Assembly: GCA_002134785.1 (NCBI GenBank)
Contig: MBQZ01000094.1
Coordinates: 1 to 64,000 of the forward strand
From: Crenothrix sp. D3
GTDB taxonomy: Bacteria > Pseudomonadota > Gammaproteobacteria > Methylococcales > Methylomonadaceae
DNA length: 64,000 nucleotides
Direction: 5' to 3'
The notes beneath the pieces were generated by a model that saw only the letters and a list, made by a program, of their open reading frames with translations, was not told the DNA's origin and searched no databases. This document shows positions 1-9,416 of the stretch, one piece after another (within the stretch, counting starts at the first letter, position 1; every line of letters begins with the position of its first letter). Made by a program: the position numbers and the translations under genes.

Positions 1-784
1 TTAGTTTTTCTTCACTTTTTTGCAATGCGCGTTCTATTTTTCCATGCTTTTCTTTTTCTTCATTTTGAAAGGCAAGCTCTATGTTGGCAATGCCCAGCTC
101 GGCGGCTCGATTTTCTTTTTCTGTATTTTGGAAGGCAAGTTCGACCACCAGCCCGTCTGCTTGTTTGCTCTTGGTCATATCGGTTAAAGTAATCCACAGT
201 GTAGGTTGCTTATCCTCTTTTAACATAGGAATACAGTGCAGTTGTACACAAAGCCCTTTATTGTTAGGCTGCTTTAGGGTGACTTCAAGCGTTTTTTGCT
301 CATTACCCAGCATGACTTGAGCGAAAAAAAGATGCCAGCGAGTCGCATCTGTCGCGTTGATATAGCGTGCAAAACGCCGTTGTAGTAATTGGGAACGATT
401 TTCTCCCAGCAAGGTTGCACCCGTCAGATTAATTTTTTCAATCAAGCCGAGCTGCGAGAGTGTTAAATAGCCAATCGGAGCAAACTCATACAGTTCGAAA
501 TACTCTTGCCGCGATTCTGCCACCGCCTCGTAGGATTGGCGTAAATTCTCATTTTGCATTTCCAGTTCAATTTGATGAACCTGAAGTTCGTAGAGTAATT
601 CTTCAGCAGAGCGAGTCTCTGAATTTGTTGTGGACGCGTGCTGGAGTTGTTCCTCAGCGGCGGCGCGTAGTGAATTATTTTCTTTTTCCATACGTTTATA
701 ATCTAACAAAATTGGGAGGAGTCTTGCTTTTTCCATGCCGAAAAGGATAACATTTTTTCGAGTGGTGTAGGTAACATCAGGCAT
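1..784 (-). CDS. PAS-domain sensor protein, N-terminal part (runs off left edge)
   Basis: The minus-strand frame opens after a TAA at 854-856, has its first ATG at 784 and stays open to base 1, so about 261 N-terminal residues are seen and the output domain lies outside the window. Residues about 30-90 are a Glu/Gln-rich coiled coil (AEELLYELQVHQIELEMQNE). A PAS fold follows at about 95-203, with FAPIGYLTLSQLGLIEKIN. After it the heptad-like unit ELAFQNxEKE is repeated twice (about 212-245), a linker seen in many signalling proteins with several PAS domains and a GGDEF/EAL or kinase output. The likely job is cytoplasmic sensing. A hairpin (AGTCCAA 788-794 / TTGGACT 803-809) lies just upstream of the chosen start and includes its weak GGA. 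Starts at 736 or 691 are possible. Confidence 0.8.
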   Translation of the reverse strand, partial: MPDVTYTTRKNVILFGMEKARLLPILLDYKRMEKENNSLRAAAEEQLQHASTTNSETRSAEELLYELQVHQIELEMQNENLRQSYEAVAESRQEYFELYEFAPIGYLTLSQLGLIEKINLTGATLLGENRSQLLQRRFARYINATDATRWHLFFAQVMLGNEQKTLEVTLKQPNNKGLCVQLHCIPMLKEDKQPTLWITLTDMTKSKQADGLVVELAFQNTEKENRAAELGIANIELAFQNEEKEKHGKIERALQKSEEKL

Positions 785-1107
785 TTCAGTCCAAGTTATG
801 CTTTGGACTCCGAACCATAGGCAATAAAACCTAAATGTAGGAAAAACACAGGGTTAACCCACCACTATATTGACATCACTTTAAATTCACAGCGTTTTGA
901 CTTGTCTTACAAATTTTTCTTAAGTTGATGCCTACTGACTTGGGCGTAGCGATAGCTAACTCCGCAAAACTTGCAACCCATACTAAATCTGGCACAAACA
1001 ATCTAGGCTTTGAGTGTCGGGTGTCTGTTATAATGCAATTCTTTTCAAATTATGCTGATGCCAACCCGCTGGCATAACCTCTTAGAACCTCACTACTTTA
1101 AAACACC
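785..1107. other. Intergenic region between divergent PAS gene and lepA
   Basis: No open gene is seen in these 323 bases. They hold the hairpin next to the PAS-protein start (788-809), a perfect palindrome GGGTTAACCC (851-860), and the probable lepA promoter near 1026-1034. Bases 900-1000 show nothing recognisable. Confidence 0.6.
1026..1034 (+). promoter_or_regulatory. Extended -10 promoter element for lepA
   Basis: TGTTATAAT is a consensus extended -10 (TGnTATAAT) about 75 bases upstream of the lepA GTG. No good -35 hexamer stands at 16-18 bp, which fits the extended -10 class, where TG replaces -35 contact. Confidence 0.5.
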
Positions 1108-2907
1108 GTGGATTTAAAACATATTCGTAACTTCTCCATTATCGCGCATATCGATCATGGCAAATCAACGCTTGCCGACCGTTTTATTCAATTATGCGGC
1201 GGGTTAACTAACCGCGAAATGTCCGCTCAAGTCCTTGATTCAATGGACATTGAAAGAGAGCGCGGCATTACTATTAAAGCCCAAAGCGTCACATTGGACT
1301 TTAAAGCCAAAGACGGCGAAACCTATCAGCTCAATTTCATTGATACACCCGGCCATGTGGATTTTTCTTATGAGGTCTCTCGTTCGTTAGCGGCTTGCGA
1401 AGGCGCGTTATTAGTGGTGGATGCTGCGCAAGGTGTAGAAGCGCAAAGTGTAGCGAATTGTTACACGGCAATTGAACAAGGGCTGGAAGTTGTGCCTGTG
1501 TTGAATAAAATCGATTTACCCTCGGCTGAACCTGAGCGTGTATTGGCAGAAATTGAGGAAGTGATTGGTATTCCAGCCGATGAAGCCTTGATGATAAGCG
1601 CGAAAACAGGCTTAGGCGTTCACGATGTCTTAGAGCAATTGGTACTTAAAATACCACCGCCCCAAGGCAATATTGAGGGCCCGTTACAAGCTCTCATCAT
1701 TGATTCGTGGTTTGATAGTTATTTAGGTGTGGTGTCCTTGGTGCGTATTGTTCACGGTAGCATTAAACGCAAACAAAAAATTACCATCATGTCTACGGGT
1801 AAGTCATTTTTTGCTGAAACTGTCGGCGTGTTCACGCCGAAACGTTTAGAAAGAGACGTGTTAAACACGGGCGAAGTGGGCTATGTGGTTGCAGGGATTA
1901 AGGACATTTTTGGCGCACCTGTCGGCGATACCATTACTTGGACAGATAAACCAGCGGCTGAACCCTTAATAGGTTTTCAACGTGTACAACCACGCGTGTT
2001 TGCAGGCTTGTACCCTGTCAGTTCCGATGATTATGAAAGTTTGCGTGAAGCGTTAAACAAATTAAATTTAAACGATGCTGCTTTACAATTTGAACCTGAA
2101 ACCTCGCAAGCTCTAGGCTTTGGCTTTCGCTGTGGCTTTTTAGGAATGCTGCACATGGAAATTGTGCAAGAACGTTTGGAACGTGAATATAACGTTGATT
2201 TAATTACCACCGCGCCCACGGTTATCTATGAAGTTATCACCCAAACGGATGAGATTCTCATGGTAGATAATCCCGCTAAATTGCCTGAAAACGGCACGAT
2301 GAAAGAAATTCGTGAACCGATTATTCGTGCCAATATTTTAGTACCGCAAGCGTATTTGGGCAATGTCATTACCTTGTGTATAGAAAAGCGTGGCGTACAA
2401 AAAGATATGCAGTATGTCGCAGGGCAAGTCTCCTTACATTATGAAATGCCGCTCAGTGAAGTGGTGCTGGATTTCTTTGATAGGTTAAAATCTGTCAGTC
2501 GTGGTTTTGCTTCGTTTGATTATGAGTTTTTACGTTTTCAAGAAGCCGATTTGGTGAAATTGGATGTGTTGATTAATGCGGAAAAAGTCGATGCTTTATC
2601 GATCATTGTCCATAAAGATTTAAGCCAAACACGCGGACGCGCATTAGTGGAAAAAATGAAGGATTTAATTCCTAAGCAAATGTATGAAGTAGCGATACAA
2701 GCGGCGATTGGTTCTAAAATTATCGCGCGTTCTACGGTGAAAGCCATGCGTAAGGATGTGACTGCGAAATGTTATGGTGGTGATATTAGCCGTAAGAAAA
2801 AATTATTGCAGAAACAAAAAGACGGCAAGAAACGCATGAAACAAGTGGGCAATATTGAGATTCCTCAAGAGGCATTTTTAGCCGTATTGCAATTGAATAA
2901 AGAATAA
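1108..2907 (+). CDS. lepA: Elongation factor 4 (LepA), ribosomal back-translocase GTPase
   Basis: A 599-residue translational GTPase, the usual length for EF4. G1 is AHIDHGKST (13-21), G3 is DTPGHVD (79-85), G4 is NKID (133-136). EF-G-like domains II, III and V follow, then the LepA-specific C-terminal domain, rich in Lys ([20 protein letters not shown]). LepA binds ribosomes and helps during elongation or assembly under stress. The start is GTG; the N-terminus [20 protein letters not shown] matches the family. It opens a co-directional run with lepB (13-bp gap), DUF4845, rnc and era, an order conserved in gammaproteobacteria. Confidence 0.97.
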   Translation: MDLKHIRNFSIIAHIDHGKSTLADRFIQLCGGLTNREMSAQVLDSMDIERERGITIKAQSVTLDFKAKDGETYQLNFIDTPGHVDFSYEVSRSLAACEGALLVVDAAQGVEAQSVANCYTAIEQGLEVVPVLNKIDLPSAEPERVLAEIEEVIGIPADEALMISAKTGLGVHDVLEQLVLKIPPPQGNIEGPLQALIIDSWFDSYLGVVSLVRIVHGSIKRKQKITIMSTGKSFFAETVGVFTPKRLERDVLNTGEVGYVVAGIKDIFGAPVGDTITWTDKPAAEPLIGFQRVQPRVFAGLYPVSSDDYESLREALNKLNLNDAALQFEPETSQALGFGFRCGFLGMLHMEIVQERLEREYNVDLITTAPTVIYEVITQTDEILMVDNPAKLPENGTMKEIREPIIRANILVPQAYLGNVITLCIEKRGVQKDMQYVAGQVSLHYEMPLSEVVLDFFDRLKSVSRGFASFDYEFLRFQEADLVKLDVLINAEKVDALSIIVHKDLSQTRGRALVEKMKDLIPKQMYEVAIQAAIGSKIIARSTVKAMRKDVTAKCYGGDISRKKKLLQKQKDGKKRMKQVGNIEIPQEAFLAVLQLNKE

Positions 2908-2920
2908 GCCTGAGGACGTT

Positions 2921-3697
2921 ATGGATTTTGATTTTTCCTTTTTTTTGTTGTTAGCAACTGTTGTCACAGGAATAGTATGGGGTAGTTATTTACTATTCCT
3001 TAAATCCGAAGGGCGAGTTTTTGATGAAGCTAATGAGCCGCTGATTGTTGAATATGCGCGATCTTTTTTTCCTGTGGTGTTGATTGTATTACTATTACGC
3101 TCATTTATTGCTGAGCCGTTTCGCATTCCGTCTGCTTCTATGATGCCCACCTTACTCATTGGTGATTTTATTCTAGTAAATAAATTTACTTACGGTGTAC
3201 GTCTGCCAGTTATCAATACCAAGATAGTAGAAATGAATGAACCCGCACGCGGTGATATTGTGGTGTTCCGTTATCCTAAAGACCCCACAGTTGATTATAT
3301 TAAGCGGGTGATTGGTTTACCAGGTGATAAAATTACTTATGATAATAAAAAACTTTATGTCAATGACCAGCCAGTAAGCTATAAATCACTGGGGCTTTAT
3401 CAAGGTGTAGGGCAAGGCGAGGAGATGACAGGGGCTGAACAGTTGCAGGAAAACCTAACAGGTGTTGAGCATAATATTCTTATCAGACATGACGCTTTAT
3501 CAGCCGAAGGTGTTTATGTTGTTCCCAAAGGCAATTATTTTGTGATGGGCGATAACCGTGATAACAGTAATGACGGTCGCTATTGGGGAACAGTACCCGA
3601 AGAAAATTTAGTGGGTAAAGCATTTTTTATTTGGATGAGCTGGGATTGGCAGCATAAGGGTGTGGGACTTGATCGCATCGGTACAGTATTGAAATAA
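2921..3697 (+). CDS. lepB: Signal peptidase I (LepB)
   Basis: 258 residues. Two N-terminal membrane segments (about 4-24 and 48-63) anchor a periplasmic catalytic domain that cleaves Sec and Tat signal peptides. Box B is IPSASMMPTL, with the likely nucleophile Ser73; box D is DYIKRVIGLPGD, with the general base Lys128. The C-terminal GDNRDNSNDGRYWG box is intact. It follows lepA by 13 bases, as in many proteobacteria. Confidence 0.97.
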   Translation: MDFDFSFFLLLATVVTGIVWGSYLLFLKSEGRVFDEANEPLIVEYARSFFPVVLIVLLLRSFIAEPFRIPSASMMPTLLIGDFILVNKFTYGVRLPVINTKIVEMNEPARGDIVVFRYPKDPTVDYIKRVIGLPGDKITYDNKKLYVNDQPVSYKSLGLYQGVGQGEEMTGAEQLQENLTGVEHNILIRHDALSAEGVYVVPKGNYFVMGDNRDNSNDGRYWGTVPEENLVGKAFFIWMSWDWQHKGVGLDRIGTVLK

Positions 3698-3725
3698 CAT
3701 TATTTTTATAAATTATGGAGAGAAA

Positions 3726-4112
3726 ATGAAACTATCACCTAAAAAGCAACAAGGCATGACTATGATCTCAATGGTTTGTATCGGCATTGTTATTGGCTCT
3801 ATCTTCTTTTTAGCCATTGCTATTTTTCCCATTTATATGGATCACAGTAAGGTAGCAGGCGCGTTAAAGTCAATTAAAGAAACGTCTGAAGCAGTGGGGA
3901 CCGATGAAACCCCCGCACAACTTTCAGGTCGATTAAATAAAATACTGGGTATGAATAATATTGATAACCTGATAACCCCCGAAAATTTAACTATCAGCAA
4001 ACTAGAAAATGGACATACAAAAGTACATATCGAATATGAAGTGGTTAAAAAACTGGTAGGCAATGCCAGCATTTTAGTTGAGTTTAGTGATACCGTTGAT
4101 ATTGGTAAATAG
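3726..4112 (+). CDS. DUF4845 single-pass membrane protein
   Basis: 128 residues. A short basic, polar N-terminus (KLSPKKQQG) precedes one hydrophobic helix at about 12-33, which resembles a type IV pilin-like anchor but lacks a convincing pilin cleavage motif. The rest is a small periplasmic domain. Proteins of this family (DUF4845) lie between lepB and rnc in many gammaproteobacteria; their function is unknown. An AGGAG-like site (GGAGAG, 3717-3722) stands before the ATG. The call rests on length, topology and position. Confidence 0.8.
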   Translation: MKLSPKKQQGMTMISMVCIGIVIGSIFFLAIAIFPIYMDHSKVAGALKSIKETSEAVGTDETPAQLSGRLNKILGMNNIDNLITPENLTISKLENGHTKVHIEYEVVKKLVGNASILVEFSDTVDIGK

Positions 4113-4125
4113 AGGTCAATAAGTA

Positions 4126-4809
4126 GTGATAAAAAAGCCAGAAATTTTGTGTAAAAAACTGGGGTTGACGTTTAATAATCCCACGTTTTTTACTATGGCA
4201 TTAACGCATCGCAGTTTCAGCTCAAAAAATAATGAACGCTTAGAGTTTTTAGGCGATTCAATTTTAGGATTTGTTATTGCTGAGCAATTGTACGACTTAT
4301 TTCCAGCTGCCTGCGAAGGTGTGTTAAGTCGTCTTCGCGCCAGTTTAGTCAACCAGAGTTCACTAGCAGAACTGGCCAGAGAACATCAACTGGGAGATTA
4401 TTTATTATTAGGCTCAGGTGAATTAAAAAGCGGCGGTTTTCGCCGTGATTCCATTTTGTCAGACGCACTGGAAGCCGTTATCGCCGCGTTATTTATCGAT
4501 CAAGGTATTGAAGCCTGTCATCAATGGATAGGTCGATTATTTGCTGAAAAGCTACAAAATTTATCCTTGGATAATTGGCAAAAAGACCCAAAAACCCAGC
4601 TACAAGAATTGATGCAGGCAAAAAAAATGGACTTGCCAGATTATGAATTAATCACTATGTCTGGATTGGCACATGAACAAACCTTTGAGGTTAAATGTAC
4701 CGTGCCATTAATAGCAACTGCGTGTATTGGCACGGGTATTTCCAGAAAAAAAGCTGAACAGTCAGCGGCAGAGCAAATGCTCGAATTATTAAATAAGGAT
4801 AAGCAATGA
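4126..4809 (+). CDS. rnc: Ribonuclease III
   Basis: 227 residues, normal for RNase III. The nuclease signature NNERLEFLGDS (35-45) carries the acidic catalytic residues, and SDALEAVIAALFIDQG gives the second acidic cluster. A double-stranded RNA-binding domain occupies about 153-225 (DPKTQLQELMQAKK... RKKAEQSAAEQML). The enzyme cuts dsRNA, for example in rRNA precursors. The start is GTG at 4126, with GAGG about 10 bases upstream. Its last codons overlap era by 4 nt (ATGA), implying translational coupling. Confidence 0.97.
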   Translation: MIKKPEILCKKLGLTFNNPTFFTMALTHRSFSSKNNERLEFLGDSILGFVIAEQLYDLFPAACEGVLSRLRASLVNQSSLAELAREHQLGDYLLLGSGELKSGGFRRDSILSDALEAVIAALFIDQGIEACHQWIGRLFAEKLQNLSLDNWQKDPKTQLQELMQAKKMDLPDYELITMSGLAHEQTFEVKCTVPLIATACIGTGISRKKAEQSAAEQMLELLNKDKQ

Positions 4810-5687
4810 ATTGTGGTTTCGTCGCCTTAATCGGTCGTCCCAATGTGGGTAAATCAACTCTAATGAATCATTTGCTGAAACAAAAAATCAGCATTACTTC
4901 GCGTAAACCACAAACCACTCGCCACCGTATTTTAGGTATTAATACAACTGATGCAGGGCAAGCCATTTATATGGATACCCCTGGTATGCACAACGATGAA
5001 AAGCGAGCCTTAAACCGTTATTTAAACCGTACCGCTGACACATCATTATTAGGCGTGAATGTCATTGTTTGGTTAATTGATGGTTTGTCATGGCATGAAT
5101 ATGATGAAGTAATTTTCAAGAAATTAGAACAAGCAGGTTTACCTGTTATTTTGGCAGTCAATAAAGTTGATAAAGTTCAAGATAAAGAAAAAATTCTAGC
5201 GTTTTTTTCGACTGCGCAACACCGCTTTCCATTTCAACACTTAGTGCCTATTTCAGCATTAAAAGGCACTAATTTGACTGAACTGGAAAGTTTAATCATG
5301 GCATTATTGCCTGAAAGTGATTTAATTTATCCCGAAGATCAAATTACTGACCGCTCCGAACGCTTTTTAGCCGCTGAAATTGTGCGTGAAAAACTTACTC
5401 GGCGTTTAGGTGCAGAACTGCCCTACTCGCTGACAGTAGAAATAGAACGCTACGAAGAAAAGCCAACTATCACCAAAATATACGCAATCATTTGGGTAGA
5501 ACGCATGACCCAGAAAAATATTGTTATCGGCAAAGACGGCGAAATGCTAAAACAAGTCGGTACTGATGCTCGCATTGATATAGAAAAACTGATTGGTCAA
5601 AAAGTCTATTTACAACTGTGGGTTAAGGTTAAAAAGGGCTGGTCAGATAGTGAACGGGCGTTACAAAGTTTAGGCTTTAATGACTGA
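4806..5687 (+). CDS. era: GTPase Era, 30S subunit maturation factor
   Basis: 293 residues. The G domain has GRPNVGKST (10-18), DTPG (about 57-60) and NKVD (about 119-122). A C-terminal KH domain contains [17 protein letters not shown], the GxxG RNA-binding loop being GKDG. Era binds the 3' end of 16S rRNA and monitors 30S assembly. It starts inside the rnc stop codon. In many gammaproteobacteria recO follows directly; here pdxJ does. Confidence 0.97.
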   Translation: MNCGFVALIGRPNVGKSTLMNHLLKQKISITSRKPQTTRHRILGINTTDAGQAIYMDTPGMHNDEKRALNRYLNRTADTSLLGVNVIVWLIDGLSWHEYDEVIFKKLEQAGLPVILAVNKVDKVQDKEKILAFFSTAQHRFPFQHLVPISALKGTNLTELESLIMALLPESDLIYPEDQITDRSERFLAAEIVREKLTRRLGAELPYSLTVEIERYEEKPTITKIYAIIWVERMTQKNIVIGKDGEMLKQVGTDARIDIEKLIGQKVYLQLWVKVKKGWSDSERALQSLGFND

Positions 5688-5694
5688 GGCGAGC

Positions 5695-6441
5695 ATGGAA
5701 AAACAGTTAATTTTATTAGGTGTTAATATTGACCACGTTGCAACACTAAGGCAAGCACGCGGAACGCTATACCCTGAGCCGTTACAAGCCGCGTTAATCG
5801 CAGAACAAGCGGGCGCAGATGGTATTACCGCGCATTTGCGTGAAGACCGCCGCCATATTCAAGACCGTGATATTTTTCTGCTCAAAGATCTGATACACAC
5901 TCGTTTGAATCTGGAAATGGGCGTGACCGATGAAATGCTTGCTATAGCCCTCAAAGTTCAACCTTACGCCTGTTGTTTAGTCCCTGAAAAACGCGCAGAA
6001 CTCACTACTGAAGGCGGTTTGGATGTCGCAGGTAACTTGCCACGCCTGCAATCTGCGTGCGATAAGTTAGCCGAAGCGGGCATTGAGGTGTCGTTATTCA
6101 TCGACCCTGAAGAAGCACAAATTGATGCCGCGATTAAAGCAGGTGCGCCTGTGATAGAACTGCATACCGGCTGTTATGCGGATGCTAAAACCCCCGTAGA
6201 GCAAGCCGAAGAATTTGAGCGCATTCGTTTAGCTGCACATTATGCTTACAGTGCAGGGCTGCAAGTCAACGCGGGGCATGGGCTGAATTTTTACAATGTC
6301 GAATCGATTTGTGCAATACCCGAAATCGTTGAGCTAAATATCGGGCATTCAATTATTGCGCAAGCGTTATTTTCAGGCTTAGCGCAGACAGTGAAAGAGT
6401 TAAAACAGCTGATGAGACAAGCGAGACTACAAAGTCTTTGA
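5695..6441 (+). CDS. pdxJ: Pyridoxine 5'-phosphate synthase
   Basis: 248 residues from the ATG at 5695. PdxJ condenses 1-deoxyxylulose 5-phosphate with 3-amino-2-oxopropyl phosphate to make pyridoxine 5'-phosphate (vitamin B6). Family motifs are [17 protein letters not shown] at the N-terminus, [22 protein letters not shown], and the C-terminal [11 protein letters not shown] and IGHSIIAQA. An earlier ATG at 5680 lies inside era, but GAGG sits 5 bases before 5695 and the N-terminus then matches the family. PLP is a cofactor for Dat and SgaA in this window. Confidence 0.95.
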   Translation: MEKQLILLGVNIDHVATLRQARGTLYPEPLQAALIAEQAGADGITAHLREDRRHIQDRDIFLLKDLIHTRLNLEMGVTDEMLAIALKVQPYACCLVPEKRAELTTEGGLDVAGNLPRLQSACDKLAEAGIEVSLFIDPEEAQIDAAIKAGAPVIELHTGCYADAKTPVEQAEEFERIRLAAHYAYSAGLQVNAGHGLNFYNVESICAIPEIVELNIGHSIIAQALFSGLAQTVKELKQLMRQARLQSL

Positions 6442-6508
6442 TGATGAAAACAAACCTAGCTCTTCGCCAAATTCAGGACAGGGTTTGTATTCCGAAAAGC
6501 AGATCTAA

Positions 6509-6525
6509 CAGGTTGTTAAAACCTG
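6509..6525. terminator. Small hairpin between convergent pdxJ and sigma-54 activator
   Basis: CAGGTT (6509-6514) pairs with AACCTG (6520-6525) around a 5-base loop. No clear T-run follows on either strand, so termination is only a guess from its position between convergent genes. Confidence 0.3.
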
Positions 6526-6538
6526 ACAGCTCTCTTTG

Positions 6539-7495
6539 TTAGTGCGAAGCCACACCGTGTTTCTGCATACGATAAATCAACGTATCTCTGGAAAGCCCCA
6601 ATAATTTAGCTGATTTGCTTCTATTACCCTGTGTGCGATTTAAGGCTTGATGAATTAAATTCGCTTCTAAGGCATCCAGATGTAAACCTGTTTCTGGCAA
6701 GGTAAAGTCTGTTAATTTAGGCGTACTATTAGCTCTGATAAACTCTAACGGTAGATTTTCGGGTTCTATAATTCTACCTGCTAACAAAATACTCAGCCGC
6801 TCACAAAGATTGCGTAATTCGCGAACATTTCCAGGCCATGAATATGTTTTTAGCATTCTTACTGCGGCTTTACTGAACTTAGGTGCGGCTAGTGAATAAG
6901 TATTAGCAAATATTTCCAAAAAGTATTTAATTAGATGCTCAATATCTTCAGTGCGTTGCGCCAATGGCGGTAATTCCAACGGCACAACATTGAGCCGATA
7001 ATACAAATCACGTCTAAATTCTCCCGCGTCAATTTGAAGGTTTATATCGGCGTTAGTCGCAGCAATCACGCGTACATCCACTTTACAGGGACTCACATCA
7101 CCAACAGCAAGGCATTCGCCTGATTCCAAAAAGCGTAATAATTTGGCTTGAATAGCGAGCGGTAATGAATTAATTTCATCGAGAAACAAAGTGCCGCCAT
7201 CGGCTGCGGGCAAAAGACCTTGCGTGTTGCAAGTCGCCCCCGTGAATGAACCTTTTTTATGTCCAAACAATTCAGATTCAATCAAACTTTCGGGTAATGC
7301 GGCACAATTAAGCGTAATAAAGGTCTTATCAGCACGCGAACTTTGTTTTTGTATTGCGTTAGCCAGTATTTCTTTACCTGTGCCTGTTTCACCTTTTAGT
7401 AGCACAGTCACATCGGTGCTGGCAACTAACCGCGCACTGCGAATTAAGGAATCCAATGCTGGCGATTGACCTATGATTGTGTCGAAATAATCCAT
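6539..7495 (-). CDS. Sigma-54-dependent transcriptional activator lacking a receiver domain
   Basis: 318 residues: an AAA+ central domain followed by a Fis-type helix-turn-helix (about 285-312, NRSKSAKLLGLSRDTLIYRM). Walker A is GETGTGKE (35-42), the sigma-54-contacting loop is GSFTGA (82-87, consensus GAFTGA), and Walker B is GTLFLDEI. There is no N-terminal receiver, GAF or PAS domain, so activity must be controlled by partner proteins or by level (compare PspF). Its start is 10 bp downstream of the TauE-like gene on the same strand, suggesting co-transcription. The target promoters are not evident here. Confidence 0.88.
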   Translation of the reverse strand: MDYFDTIIGQSPALDSLIRSARLVASTDVTVLLKGETGTGKEILANAIQKQSSRADKTFITLNCAALPESLIESELFGHKKGSFTGATCNTQGLLPAADGGTLFLDEINSLPLAIQAKLLRFLESGECLAVGDVSPCKVDVRVIAATNADINLQIDAGEFRRDLYYRLNVVPLELPPLAQRTEDIEHLIKYFLEIFANTYSLAAPKFSKAAVRMLKTYSWPGNVRELRNLCERLSILLAGRIIEPENLPLEFIRANSTPKLTDFTLPETGLHLDALEANLIHQALNRTQGNRSKSAKLLGLSRDTLIYRMQKHGVASH

Positions 7496-7505
7496 AATTG
7501 TCTCG

Positions 7506-8234
7506 TTAATGTATTGCTGAATGGGTGGTAATCGCCATAGGATTAAGCTGTGGCACGGCGGCTAATAACGCGAGAGCAATCATAAATAAGCCGATGACTT
7601 GTTTAAAACGTTGCGTTCGAGATAGCCTTGTCAAAATGCTGGTCATTATACCGACTCCCATCACGGCGGGCAAAGTTCCCAAACCAAAAGCCAACATTAA
7701 CAACGCGCTTTTAACAACATCGCCTGTTGTCGCGGCGAGTGCCAAGGCAGAATAAACTAAGCCACAAGGTAGCCAACCCCATACCATGCCAAATAAATAA
7801 GCGTGGATATGCGTTTTAACAGGAATCAGTTTACGTCCGAAAGGTTCTATTTTTTTCCAAAAATGCCTACCGATTTTTTCAATATAGGCAAAGCGTGGAA
7901 ACCAACCTGCTATATATAACCCCGCACACATCATGAATAATGCCGACACTACTTGTAAAATTCTATGTCCATGTACATTATCGAATGGCATCACCATTAA
8001 TACGCCAATAATACCCGCTAAACTACCTGCAATGGTGTAACTGACAACACGCCCCAAATTATAATTAAAGACAAAAGGCAGTAAGAGTATTTTATTATTG
8101 CGTATTTCTGGGCTAAGACTCAGTGTCAATGTGCCAATAATAGAGCCGCACATACCAATGCAGTGCATACTACTAAATAGCCCCATTGCAAAAGCGATGA
8201 GGTATGAGCTAGTGAACTCAGGGGAAAATGGCAT
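7506..8234 (-). CDS. Sulfite-exporter TauE/SafE or DsbD_2-type membrane protein
   Basis: 242 residues with about six hydrophobic segments. MHCIGMCG (23-30) and WGWLPCGLVYS are the two Cys-containing motifs of the family often annotated TauE/SafE or DsbD_2 and frequently found near cytochrome cbb3 assembly genes. These motifs could bind metal or move reducing equivalents across the inner membrane. A short cytoplasmic loop rich in Lys/Arg (about 110-135) separates the two halves. No cco genes are nearby, so the substrate is not assigned. Confidence 0.75.
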   Translation of the reverse strand: MPFSPEFTSSYLIAFAMGLFSSMHCIGMCGSIIGTLTLSLSPEIRNNKILLLPFVFNYNLGRVVSYTIAGSLAGIIGVLMVMPFDNVHGHRILQVVSALFMMCAGLYIAGWFPRFAYIEKIGRHFWKKIEPFGRKLIPVKTHIHAYLFGMVWGWLPCGLVYSALALAATTGDVVKSALLMLAFGLGTLPAVMGVGIMTSILTRLSRTQRFKQVIGLFMIALALLAAVPQLNPMAITTHSAIH

Positions 8235-8251
8235 GAATATCGTGCAATGAA

Positions 8252-8977
8252 TTAAGAAAATTGAGCAAGAATTTGCGCCTGAATTTTTTCTGCCATTGCT
8301 TTACGGTCGCTAGCATCCCGAATAGGGCGACCGACGACAATATAATCCGCGCCATTTTGAAACGCCATTTCTACGCTAACCACGCGTTTTTGATCACCGT
8401 CTTCACGGTTATCCACAGGACGAATGCCTGGGGTAATCACTAATAATTTATGATCCAATTCGCGTCTTAATAATGGGGCTTCTAAGCCTGAAGATACAAT
8501 ACCATCACAACCGATTTGTAACGCCCGTTTAGCGCGTGATAATACCAATGCCTGCACATCACATTGAAAGCCTAAATCATCTAAATCACCACGGTCTAAG
8601 CTAGTTAAGGCAGTGACGGCTAATACTTTCAAATCACCTTTTGCAGCGGCGGCGGCTTCCATAATGGCATCATTGCCATGAATAGTAGCAAAATCTACAC
8701 CTCTACTGCTCAAGGCTTTAATCGCCCGTCCAACGGTTTCAGGAATATCAAAAAACTTTAAATCGACAAAGACTTTTTTATTCTGTTGTTTCAGCCATTC
8801 AATAAAACCGAAATAATCGCCTGACATGAACAACTCCATGCCGACTTTATAAAAAATCACTGAATTGCCTAATTCTTCAACTAATGCTCGCGCTTCAGGC
8901 AAACTGGAAACATCCAACGCCATAATTAAGCGTTCACGAATAGGGATAGGTTTGGTAGAGATAAAAGAATCAGTCAT
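8252..8977 (-). CDS. pyrF: Orotidine 5'-phosphate decarboxylase
   Basis: 241 residues. PyrF decarboxylates OMP to UMP, the last step of de novo pyrimidine synthesis. The catalytic motif VDLKFFDIP (71-79) holds Lys74 and Asp77. Substrate-binding segments ALDVSS, YKVGMELF and VVGRPIRDASD are all present. The N-terminus is about 15 residues longer than usual; an inner start at Met19 (IMALDVSS) would cut too close to the first strand. It is 17 bp upstream of the TauE-like gene on the same strand. Confidence 0.96.
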   Translation of the reverse strand: MTDSFISTKPIPIRERLIMALDVSSLPEARALVEELGNSVIFYKVGMELFMSGDYFGFIEWLKQQNKKVFVDLKFFDIPETVGRAIKALSSRGVDFATIHGNDAIMEAAAAAKGDLKVLAVTALTSLDRGDLDDLGFQCDVQALVLSRAKRALQIGCDGIVSSGLEAPLLRRELDHKLLVITPGIRPVDNREDGDQKRVVSVEMAFQNGADYIVVGRPIRDASDRKAMAEKIQAQILAQFS

Positions 8978-9175
8978 CGTTTTTATAGAATTAGGTTTAA
9001 TAATTAAAATACTTGTGAACCTTGCTGGGCAGGCATGATAGCCTTTTTCAATTTAGAAAGTCCAGTGTGATAGCCTTAATAAGCTTGCCATAGAAGTAAA
9101 TACAGAAGATTTTGAGCAGCAATTTGAGCATGAACACTATAATTGCGTAACTCACTCTAGCCGATACATCAAGCC

Positions 9176-9416
9176 ATGACTAAAGCCATTCTTATCCTCG
9201 CCGCTAATCCATCCAATGAAGTTCAGCTTAGATTAGCTGAAGAAGTCCGTGATATTGAAAATGGCTTACGCGCCTCTAAACATCGATAGCAATTTTCTTT
9301 AAAACAACAATGAGCAACTCGTGTCCGTGATTTACGCAATGCGATGCAACAATATCAATCAACGATTGTACATTTTTCGGGTCATGGCACAGGTGAGCAA
9401 GGCATTGTATTAGAAG
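9176..9416 (+). pseudogene. CHAT-domain (caspase-like) protease fragment, disrupted
   Basis: The frame from ATG 9176 reads TKAILILAANPSNEVQLRLA, then EEVRDIENGLRASKHR, a TAG (9287-9289), QFSLKQQ, a TGA (9311-9313), then ATRVRDLRNAMQQYQ and STIVHFSGHGTGEQGIVLEV. This is the typical start of CHAT/caspase-like proteins, ending at the conserved HFSGHG with the catalytic His. The family usually has Trp where the TGA is, consistent with TGG to TGA. The coding stops where the insertion sequence begins at 9417, and no C-terminal half is seen beyond it. CHAT proteases often act in defence or cell-death modules, but no partner survives here. Confidence 0.75.

Noticed and set aside
460-750. Plus-strand open frame near the left edge
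   Set aside because: The minus-strand frame encodes a clear PAS protein over the same bases, so this one is a shadow.
8978-9175. Promoter for the CHAT gene at TATAAT 9138-9143
   Set aside because: No -35 hexamer at a suitable distance, and the gene is dead.
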